A stretch of 37,777 nucleotides of DNA, taken from Lingula anatina. Lineage: Eukaryota > Brachiopoda > Lingulata > Lingulida > Lingulidae. The position numbers were made by a program, and so were the translations under genes. Shown here in pieces: positions 11,411-20,653 of the stretch (its first letter is position 1; every line of letters begins with the position of its first letter). The notes below the pieces were generated by a model. The model had not been told where the DNA came from and ran no database searches. It saw nothing but the letters and a program-made list of their open reading frames with translations. The DNA is taken from NCBI RefSeq assembly GCF_001039355.2, contig NW_019774192.1, positions 559,895-597,671 on the forward strand, read 5' to 3'.

Positions 11411-12239
11411 TATTAACAGGTAAAACACATCTAGTACTGGCAGATGCACATGAAGTAAATTTCTAGCCGCACTTTGGTAAAAAGGTACAATGGACAGGGA
11501 CTGCCCTCAGTCCTTTTTTTGGTGGAGGGGAGTGGTCATCTTCGACATTCGGTGAAATGCGGACCGACCTGCTAGCCTTTGGTATATTGAACTGACCGCT
11601 AAGTGAACGGGTTACTCTTATTTAACAGATGCAGCTATACTTATACTAACAAATAAATAAACGACTTTACAGCGTTTTCAAACTCAAGTAAAAAGACACT
11701 AATCAAGATTTAATTACTGGTAAAATACACGTACCTGCCCCACCACTACGTCTTCCACTACGACGAATTGTACGTGAAGGAGAATATATATATACTAAGA
11801 AACAGAAAAGAGAACAGAAAAGTTATCCACATATTTGGATAAATAAAACATGATTAATGTTTTAGATCCAATGATTTAAGTATGAGGAAAATAATTAGTT
11901 ATCTGCTGAAATAAAGAAACTCAATAAAGGCATCAAATGAAAACAATAAATATAAACATTTCCTAATAAGCATTCATGTCACATAAGTACTAATAAATAT
12001 AGATACACTTATAAATACCACCACCAAATATCCTTTTAGTCGCCTCCTACGACATGCCACGATAAAAGCAGCAGGCTCATTCTCTCTTCCCCAAACCTGC
12101 ACAGGGATAGATTTTAAGAAAATATCTGCTATACATCAGAATCTGATAAAATGGTCACAAAAAAGTACATGCACCCCTAACTAGTAAAGTAAGTCAAAGC
12201 AAATCATAGCATATAACAGAAAAACAGAATCACCAATCT
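11411..12239. other. Stretch without a recognised gene
   Basis: This stretch is AT-rich. A segment at about 12035-12110 (TTTTAGTCGCCTCCTACGAC and a nearby ACCTGCACAGGG) looks like a dispersed-repeat word, but I cannot name the family. Confidence 0.35.
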
Positions 12240-12779
12240 CACTCTAATACACCGCTTTCTCTCTTTCTCTCTCTCACACACAGACACACACACATACATT
12301 TTTAAAGCACTTTGAACTTGCTTAACTTACTTATAATCAAAGTATTCCATCTTCACGTGCGATCCTTAAATAACCAAACATAGTACAGTTGGTAATCTCT
12401 GCACTAAACATTTTCAAAAGCATGCCTGTAACCTCATTTGCACCTCTATCGGTCTATTGGGTTTGTGTCTTTTCCAAGTTTTTCCTCGAGCACGTTTTCT
12501 TCCACGAAAGTAATGCCTCAGCATGGACATGCTTCAAGATTTTGATATAATCTAAACCGCTCGAGACTATTGCTAAGTTAGTACAAAATAAACGAAATAT
12601 AATACCGTCACTGTCAAGGTAAGAAGATCGTCAACGAATTCTTGATAATTTTCGGTCGTCTTCCAATAGAAATGTAAATATGAAAAAAAAAATCTGACCG
12701 TCTTACGAAAGATCCAGAAGACGCCTCCCATTCGCCCCTGCTGTTTTATCAGTTTCATTCGTTTCAAACATCGCGCTTT

Positions 12780-12790
12780 TTGCGCATGCG
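12780..12790. promoter_or_regulatory. NRF-1-like palindrome (unit 1)
   Basis: TGCGCATGCG matches the core of the NRF-1 site. The duplicate at 25320-25331 reads TGCGCATGCGCA, a full match. It could be part of a promoter or of an LTR in the duplicated block. Regulatory function is inferred only from the motif. Confidence 0.35.
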
Positions 12791-13049
12791 AAGTCATTTG
12801 AATCCTTTGCTGGTCCCATAGATTTATCCTTGACTGTAACTTTTATGCAGCCTTGAAGTAATTGATTCTATGAGTGCTATGGGTGTTTTTGACAATATAG
12901 GACTCTATGGGTATTAAGGGACATTCGTTTTCAATACATTAACCTTTTTATATCTTTGTGTTTTTTTTGTTTTTTTTTTGCTTTACGTAAGACTAGAATG
13001 GCACTGTAAGATCGTTTTTATGTGGTTTTAAAATTTTTGCACCCGATAT

Positions 13050-13260
13050 TTAAATCATGTAGCGATTTTACGACAATCGTTTTCTAACCAATCAAGGTGA
13101 CAGCCGAGCGTGAAGGTGACAGCCAAGCGTGAGTTTATGCATGTCTGAACCTTCTGTTAATGACTGTTAAACATAATTTTCATTGGTGCCCCACTATAAA
13201 CCTGTGAGGTGAGTGTTAAGTGTCAGAGGACATCGAATTTAGCAACCTGAAGGTGATTAA
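13050..13260 (+). promoter_or_regulatory. Possible LTR end, primer-binding site and leader
   Basis: The segment has a CCAAT motif (CTAACCAATCA), an 18-bp direct repeat (GGTGACAGCCGAGCGTGA type) and then TTTTCATTGGTGCCCCACTA. TGGTGCCCC one base after TTTTCAT could be the tRNA primer-binding site after an LTR ending in CA. The gag-like ORF follows about 500 bases later. An alternative is a 5' UTR exon, because ACCTGTGAGGTGAGT contains a good donor. The start of the LTR was not found. Confidence 0.35.
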
Positions 13261-13764
13261 TGTAAGTAAGGGTCTTTTACAAGTTACCGATGCAATGGAA
13301 ACGAGAAAATGAAACTAGAAACACTTTGGAATATTAGAAATATTTATGAAATAGAAGAATAAGAATCTACTGGTTCAATACTATCAAATTTAAAAAAAGT
13401 TACCAGACTCAATGCCCAAACCCCAGTTTGGTGACTATTTACAGGTATGCACTGGCAGTTGCAAGATTTTTGCAGGGTAAGGGATCGACGAAGGGTACAA
13501 AATTGTAGTATAGGGCTAATTTGTATGTCGCAACATTGTAGACATTTTATAAAATTCTTAGGTCATTATTTTATATTTAGCTTCAGCATGTGGTGATGAA
13601 AGTGTGCACATTGTCGGGATCGACTGAGGTAATTACATAATTGTACGTAATTAAAACTTTGTCGGTGAAATGGCACTAAATCCTTCTGAGATGGAAGCGA
13701 TAATAGATCATCCATGTATAAAAGACACATCGTGGAGTTTCTTGGAGTCGATTGTTTAATAAAG

Positions 13765-14665
13765 CAGCGTCTTAAAAGCAATGTCGCTAATATTCACTGA
13801 TGGTCTCCCCTCCTCCACAAGCACCTTAAAACGGATTAAATATCGACTCCAAGTTTTCATTGCTTCTTTTATTTGAAGGGATTTGAAGGGATAATGCTTT
13901 TGAGATACGGGCCCAGCTGTGACAGGAATATGCCATAAGAATTAAGGGCATATAAAGATGCAATAGATGTAGTAAACGAACCAATACATGGTGTACCGGG
14001 GGTATCGTTAGGTTAGTGACAAGAAACTCGAGAGGTGCACACTCAGGCAGGCGATTAAAAGGTTTCTAACTAGGAGGTACGAAGCAGCCAGCATTCGAAA
14101 CACGTACGAGGTCTAATGGGAGATTTAGGGAAAGAGCTAACAGAGCGTTCTGTCTGCCGTTCACCTTTCAGAGACAGGGGGAAACAGAGCGTTTTGTGGT
14201 TAGGGTGTACGTGTGTGTGCTGGTAAAAAGAAATTTAGCAGAGGAGTTAATGGTTAGGTGCTTGCCCACAACGCTCGAGGCCATCACTTTGACTGAACAA
14301 GAAAACCGAGGGAGGGAGATATTCAGGCAAATTAAAAGTGGCGGGGAAGGCATTTGGGAGTAGCAAACGGACGTTATATAGTAGGCTTGTTAAGGGGTCA
14401 AACGCTGCATTTTATAGTACAAATGTCTAACTCGGCATGAATGTTCCTTGGGCCAAAACAGTTTTTTTATCCGAAGAGACACGCATTAAACCCAGTTGGA
14501 TACAATACTGCAAAAAACTACGCTCACAGCTCATGAACAGAAGCAAGCACTATCCCTTCAAATAAAAAAGCAATTAAACCTTGGAGTCGAGATTTAATCC
14601 GTTTAATGGTGCTTGTGAAAGCGGGAAGACCATCAGGGATTTAGCGACATCGCTTTTAAGTGGGA
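13765..14665. repeat. Inverted repeat pair enclosing retroelement sequence
   Basis: The arm at about 13772-13885 (contains GACTCCAAGTTTTCATTGC and TTTTATTTGAAGGG) is the reverse complement of the arm at about 14550-14660 (CCCTTCAAATAAAAAAGCAA and GACCATCAGGGATTTAGCGA). The arms are about 110 bp and imperfect. They share the ATGGTCT...GCC..CAC...TTAAT pattern with the palindromic elements at 15.4 and 15.9 kb. Confidence 0.7.
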
Positions 14666-14915
14666 TCGATCATATTTAGTTGGCGGATCAGTTAGTCCGC
14701 GGATCATCTGCTCTGAATGTGCTCATTGATTACGGGATTCCAACCGCTTAGAAAGCGTAAAGCAGTAACCCCTGTCGTTCGGAAACGGCGAAATCGACAG
14801 TTTAAGTGCTGAGTAGGCGGATGTTTATACTCTGGACACCCACTACAAATATGACATCACGCCAATTGTTATAGACACTGGTGTCGCGCCCCTGGTACAA
14901 CCTCGGGCCTATCGA

Positions 14916-15013
14916 CCCTTACGAAAAAGTCCTATAGGATCCTATACGATCCTATAGGATCCTATAAGATCCTATAGGATCCTATAAGATCCTATAGGAC
15001 TTTTTCGTTAGGG
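14916..15013. mobile_element. 98-bp palindromic CCTATAGGATCC element, occupied site
   Basis: The termini are CCCTTACGAAAAAGTCC and its imperfect complement GGACTTTTTCGTTAGGG. The interior is an array of the self-complementary words CCTATAGG and GGATCC. The duplicated locus has the unoccupied sequence CTATCGAGCGCCTTTAGC (about 27091), whereas here CTATCGA precedes and GAGCGCCTTTAGC follows. This defines the insertion point and a 2-bp duplication (GA). Confidence 0.85.
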
Positions 15014-15407
15014 GAGCGCCTTTAGCAAAAATAAAATTGACAAAATAAAATAAAATAAAATTGATTGGTCGACAAAGAGATAAACTACCTCTATGTGGGG
15101 AGTAAACGACCTAGTCTTTACAGATAACAAACCGCTGAAAGCTTTGTTTACTGCTAAATTACAAGACGTTAGACTTCAATGATTGACCGCGGTGATTTCG
15201 GAATACAACGCAAAATTTGAATACATCAAGGGCGCCTCATTGTTTTTGCAGATTTTCTAAGCAGATGCCCACCGACAGACGATAACGAGATCGCTGTCTT
15301 TGATTCCGAACAAGGTTACGTTGATGTTGGCGTGCTCCCTCAAAGCATGCCGATTTACAACATCACTATTTAGGCCGATAAATTGGGCATAGGACGATGA
15401 ATTGAAC

Positions 15408-15668
15408 ATGTTGATCCTCGGACTTACAGATCCGCGGATCAAATATGGCCCACCTAGTCAAAGGTACCGTGTAACCGCTTATAATCCGCCGATGGTCTCC
15501 ACGTCTCCACACTCGCCGTCTCTGCAGGGGACTAGCGATCAAACCTTGGACCCGAGATTTAACAAGTTTAATGACGCACGTGGGACCATCTTGGGATTAA
15601 GCGGCTTCCTTTGATTTGGTATCTGCCATATTTAGTCCTCGGTCATATTTAGTCCACGGATCATCTTT
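15408..15668. mobile_element. Palindromic MITE-like element
   Basis: The left arm GATCCGCGGATCAAATATGG...GCTTATAATCCGCCGATGGT is mirrored by the right arm (minus strand: GATCCGTGGACTAAATATG...CCGCTTAATCCCAAGATGGT). The centre is GGTTTGATCGC/ACCTTGGACCCGAG. No ORF of its own is present. It belongs to the same group as 15940-16190. Confidence 0.65.
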
Positions 15669-15867
15669 TCTAAATGTTCTCAAAGAAACATACATGTATA
15701 AACAAATCTCCTGCAGAATTCCCCGCAGAAAGGTCTGAGGCCCAAAACGAAGAGTCAGATTTACAGATAGTTCAAGGCTTAGTAAACGAGACAATGCTTT
15801 ATTAAATAATTGTGTTTTTATACATGTATGATTTCTTATCGCTCTCATAGGGATTCAAAATTCAATT

Positions 15868-16078
15868 ATGTACAATAAAATAATTACCTCGTCGGGATCT
15901 CTTTTTGATATTAAGTCGATCTAGACAACATGTCAATTTAAAAGCCCATTCAGAATAAAAGATTCGAGGATCTTCTGATACACGGATCAAATATGGTGGA
16001 CCCTACTTGAAAGAATAGCCGACTAATCCGCTGATGGTCTTTCCGCCTCCACACGCGCCATTAATGGGATTAAATCAT
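15868..16078. repeat. 211-bp direct repeat, copy 1
   Basis: The segment from ATGTACAATAAAATAATTACC to GGGATTAAATCAT matches 16524-16734 with only scattered substitutions and no length change. The repeat contains the left half of the palindromic element at 15940-16190. Confidence 0.9.
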
Positions 16079-16190
16079 GGGTCCAAGGTTTAATTGCTAA
16101 ACCCCTGCAATGACTGAGCGTGTTCAGGCGGGTAGACCATCAGCGGATAAGTGGGCTCTTTTTTCTTTTATTCTAAATGGGCTCAAAGTT
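15940..16190. mobile_element. Palindromic MITE-like element
   Basis: The arm AGCCGACTAATCCGCTGATG with GTCTTTCCGCCTCCACACG is mirrored by GACCATCAGCGGATAAGTGG with GGCTC at about 16135-16166. The centre contains GATTAAATCATGGGTCCAAG. No coding capacity is seen. Confidence 0.7.
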
Positions 16191-16391
16191 GTCTTATCAG
16201 AACAACATTTTAAAAATTTTATGATTGTCTCTGAAATGTTTGCATTTTAAGTTCTGTTTAGTCAACTTTTGATCCTTTTCAAAATTAGACAGGTTTTAAA
16301 TTAAAAAGCACGAAGCTTTGTTAAAAATCCTACATGATTCTAAACCCATATTTTGTTTATATCCACCTATCACCTGCATATCACACAAGGG

Positions 16392-16517
16392 CATATTGAG
16401 TATATAGTGCCCTATATATCGATTAGTAACAGCTCAAGCTAAGGGCTGAAAACTATCAAATTGGAGATTTATCCATTTGATCTATTGATTGGTAATTATT
16501 TCATATTTCCTCATATT
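16392..16517. repeat. Repeat segment split between 16735 and 17332
   Basis: CATATTGAGTATATAGTGCC (16392) recurs at 16735. The following part, CGATTAGTAACAGCTCAAGC to ATTATTTCATATTTCC, recurs at 17332-17424. The region from 16735 to 17331 therefore looks inserted into, or recombined with, a second copy of this segment. Confidence 0.75.
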
Positions 16518-16523
16518 TTATAT

Positions 16524-16734
16524 ATGTACAATTAAATAATTACCTCGTCGGGATCCCCTTTTGATATTAGGTCGATCTAGACAACATGTCAATTTAAAAG
16601 CCCATTCAGAATAAAAGATTCGAGGATCTTCTGATACACGGATCAAATATGGCTGACTCTACTTGAAAGAGGAGCCGACAAATCCGCTGATGGTCTCTCC
16701 GCCTCCACACTCGCCATTAATCGGATTAAATCAT
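16524..16734. repeat. 211-bp direct repeat, copy 2
   Basis: This is the partner of 15868-16078. It ends abruptly at ATCAT, where the sequence switches to the CATATTGAGTATATAG repeat, so only half of the palindromic element is present. Confidence 0.9.
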
Positions 16735-17273
16735 CATATTGAGTATATAGTGCCCTATATGTTGTAAATTTAATTACATATGCTTACACTAATTACAATC
16801 AGTAATAAAAGGGAAATCAAATAGATGAAAAGTTAGAGTGATATTGAGTGCAAATTAAGTTACATCGAGTGTCAACAAGTGTAGAACATGTTTTTAGTGT
16901 CAGAAAAAGATGGAAAAGGTCAAAGTCAATAACATTTAATGTGATTGGTTAATTTCATAACGGATTTTAATTTTGATCAACTGTTTATCACATGATTATT
17001 GAGTTTTGGGCATGATTCAAGTATGAGTAATGCAAATAATATTTTTGATAAGTTTAGTTGAAAACAAGGCTCTTAGACATTGCCTAATAAGGGAATGTTC
17101 TATGGTAAAGTCAACATGACAACGGAAAGTTTCTGGAAATCACACCATAAATAATAAAAAGAACATAATTACATGCGTGATTAGCACGGAGAATTACAGT
17201 ATAAATATGGGTAAAATTGTATGAAAAGAGAGTGTTGAATAAATGATTGAAGACTCCAGAACCTCGTTGTCGT

Positions 17274-17332
<59 letters not shown>
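17274..17332. repeat. (TA)n microsatellite
   Basis: A TA run of about 58 bases with one interruption, between unique sequence and the 17332 repeat segment. Confidence 0.95.
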
Positions 17333-17336
<4 letters not shown>

Positions 17337-17914
17337 TTGTAACAGCTCAAGCTGAAGGCTGAACACTCTCAAATTGGAGATTTATTCATTTGATCTATTG
17401 ATTGGTAATTATTTCATATTTCCAGCTCATCATACACTTTTTAATGTGAAGGTAAGATAAGTTTGTGGTTAAGCTAATTTGTGTGAAATGCCCAGAATCC
17501 CAATATTTAGCAATTGTTATTAAAATTCCAACTAAAATTCCAAGCTTTAAGCTTTTTAAAAATGTACTTAAAACACCTCAGGTGTTATCCATTGCAAATG
17601 GCTGAAAATTACTTAAACTGATGAAAGCTTGATAGTGGTGTACAAAACTCGTATTTTATATCCATGCCTAGGAAAGAAATCGTACAGCTTTAAAAATTGT
17701 GTTTTGCCTGTCTTGTTAATTATTTTGTTTAATATTATAGTAGCAGGTTTTGCACTGCACCTTTAAAATAGAATATGTTACACCAAGTTAATTATCAAAA
17801 ACTATTTTTCAGAACAATATCAAACAATTTTAAACACTACATGTACTTCATTAATTTGCCTTTCAGGAAGTTGTAAGAAGCAAGGAGGATTTTAATTTTA
17901 AAGGAAGAATTATC

Positions 17915-20583
17915 ATGTCAGCTTACATAGACATGCCAGAAATGGATTCCAATTGTCCTGTCTGTTTTGAAATGTTGATAGATCCAACAACATTGAACTG
18001 TGGACACAACGTATGCAGACACTGCCTGGCACAATGGTATCTGTCTGGTCAGAGACAAAACTGTCCAGTTTGTCATCAGGATTTGTTATCAAGATTAAGA
18101 TCCAGGTGGGTTTAAATCTGCCTACACCAGTTTGAAATTTCCATCTAGGCAAATTGAAACTCTGCCTGGATTTCAATCTTCCCTATTACATATACAGCGT
18201 AGGCAAAATAATAGGGACACCATGCACATTATGACATTAGCTTCAAATGGTGACATGGTATTGTGCACATAGCATTCACTTTTTCATATTTCATTTAAAA
18301 AGTTTGTTCTGGCTCCCATGAACAACAAAATAGCAATTGTACAGTTGTGTTAGTAAATAGATCTGAGAAAATAAGCGTCATAACTATTTGGGAGACCCAA
18401 ATTTAGTCGTAATATGACAGTGAATTATTCTATTTTCAGAATAATGACTCAGCAGCAATTGCAGCTTTCTCCAGGCACAGATATTCTTCAGAAAGTTTCC
18501 ACACAAATTAACCGAGAACTGGCTGAGAAGTTGTATTTTATGGAAGTGATGGTTAGCTATGGTTATGCACTGTGCATATTTCTGACAGTTGCACTGGTAT
18601 GTATACAACCTCAGCACCTGGGTGTGGGCTTAGTTTTTAAGGGCATTTAGATACAAGTGATGTTCAGAACATCAGTACATTTTTTCATTTGGTAAAGGAT
18701 TGGGGGGGGGGTTGAGGGAGTTTTACAACTTCTTTATTTTAGAAGATGACAGCATGTATCATTATGCGTTAGAATGGTTGGTTTTTAACCACTTTTCCAC
18801 TCCCCACACACTAACTGACACACACACACACACACACACACACGTACATGTTATTTCACCAAGTTAACCAATTGCATCTTTGATTCCATGATTTATATTA
18901 CATGATAATCCCTAGGGTAGACACAGATGATTGCTTTACCAATTATTTATTTCATTTTACCAATTATTATTTCTCTTGTATTCAAGTTTGTATGGTTGAC
19001 TTCAAGCTGGTTTAATGGAGATGGCAGTACTTTGCTGGTGAACAATCCAGTGCAGAAGTGGTCTGTGGAAGAGGTCGCTGACTGGATTGGGGAACATGGT
19101 GAATGGGCCAAACAGATGTATGCTGGGATATTCAAGGAACATCAAATAGGTTTGATCAATAATTTAAGTAACTATACGTTTATGAGAAATACAGTATGTA
19201 TAAATCTGATACTGGGATATAAGGCTTCATGTAAATTACGTACATGGTATGCTACGGGTACTGTGTGGTGAAATAGCGTATGGTTTTCCATTTTGACATC
19301 GCATGGAGCAATGGGCTTCGTCGACAATGTTAACATTACTTGTGGGAGCCCTGTCATTTTATGACATGAAAATGAGATAACGTAGGGAAAATTGGTGAGC
19401 TGTTGAAAAATGATGGTGCTGTATAATATAGATGAATAGGTTTGATGTTGTGTTTAGATGTGGCTGCATATCTTTTTCTTTTTTCATCAGATGGTCGTCT
19501 GTTGGGCAGCTTACAAGAAGACGATTTAGGGTTAATAGTTGGAACATCTATTCCACCAGTTCACAAAAGAGCACTACTGGAGGCAATACAAGTAGTACAG
19601 CATCTGGGTGTGAAACCACCTAAAAACTTGTGGGAGTACAAGGTAAGTGATAATGCCCATGTAGGTTTATTCAAACATACACTTTACATGAACTAATACA
19701 TGTATAAAGTGATTTATCTGCAATTTTAATCTTTTTGATGTTTTTTCTCTTTATATTATATAGTACCTGCAAATGTCACTAAAAATAGAGAAAACCCAGC
19801 ATGTAATGCAATTGGTGGGCACGGGTTTCCAAATTATTCGGCATAATGTATTCATTTACACTTGGGATTCTTTCAGGCATTTTATCCTGTCAAGACTAAT
19901 ATTTTAGCGATCGGCATAAAGAATCATCCAAGGCTCCTGTTCCTCTATCTATACTGGTTTGACTACCAAGACTCTTTCCTTCCATTTATACATAAAGTCG
20001 TTCCTGTGGAAAATGTCTCAGATGAAATGCTGATGGCTAACAGGGTAGGTGCAAACCATTTTATTTTGCAGAAACTTTCCTTTCGAGTTTGTTTATATAC
20101 AGACACTTAAAGGCATTTTAATGAAAAAGTGCTGGTAAAAAGTGACAGCGACGCGCGCGTACTTAATGTTGCAGAAGTGAAGAAACTATTTGTGTAATTT
20201 TATTTGCAGTGTTAATTTTTGCAGATTCTGAGATGTGCATTTTAAAGTAGAAACTTTAGTAGAGCATCACTTTGGGAGTTGGTATAATTCATAGCATCAG
20301 TGTATCTCTTCTCAATTTCAGGCTCCTCCTACATTAGGACAGTGGTGTAGATTTTTACCTCAGCTGATTCTTTGTCCTTACTGGTTAATAGCTGTATTTA
20401 CCTGGGACTGGATTACTGTGCATATGTGGACTTCATGCTTTGTGCTTATCAGCTGTGTCATCTACACAGTGCAGGAAGCCTTAGAAGTAAAATTCTCGTC
20501 AGTGTCAAAGTTAAGGTTAGCTGTCTAATAAACTTTACATTTTCTTAATCTTTTATAGATCTTTTAACATACAAGTGCAATCA

Positions 20584-20653
<70 letters not shown>

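Larger units (their letters stand above)
12240..15080. repeat. Segmental duplication, unit 1 upstream part
   Basis: This block recurs in order at about 24780-27140. Shared landmarks are the (CT)n(CA)n tract, the TGCGCATGCG motif (12780 and 25320), ACGACAATCGTTTTCTAACC (13070) and ACGACGATCGTTTTCTAACC (25610), the doubled GGTGACAGCC repeat, the CACTATAAACCTGTGAGGTG segment, and the retroelement fragments that follow. Unit 1 has insertions that unit 2 lacks, including the 98-bp element at 14916. Confidence 0.85.
13670..15340 (+). mobile_element. Degenerate Ty3/gypsy-like retroelement, copy A
   Basis: A short gag-like reading frame starts at 13670 (MALNPSEMEAIIDHP) and stops at 13757-13759. Further gag-like fragments follow out of frame. 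At 15117 an RNase H region begins (FTDNKPLKALFT, later EYNAKFEYIKGAS). It carries an in-frame TGA near 15178 and a later frame change before the SRCPPTD-like segment. The order and motifs fit the pol of a Ty3/gypsy element. It is interrupted by inverted repeats at 13765-13885 and 14547-14663 and by the 98-bp element at 14916. It is clearly non-functional. Confidence 0.7.

Noticed and set aside
13566-13781. Minus-strand frame recurring at 25861-26085
   Set aside because: Its conservation between the two sites is explained by the segmental duplication. The plus-strand gag-like frame in the same place is the better reading.
14926-15000. CRISPR-like or operator-like array of CCTATAGGATCC words
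   Set aside because: There are no spacers, the setting is a eukaryotic genome, and the array lies between terminal inverted repeats with an empty site elsewhere, so it is a mobile element.
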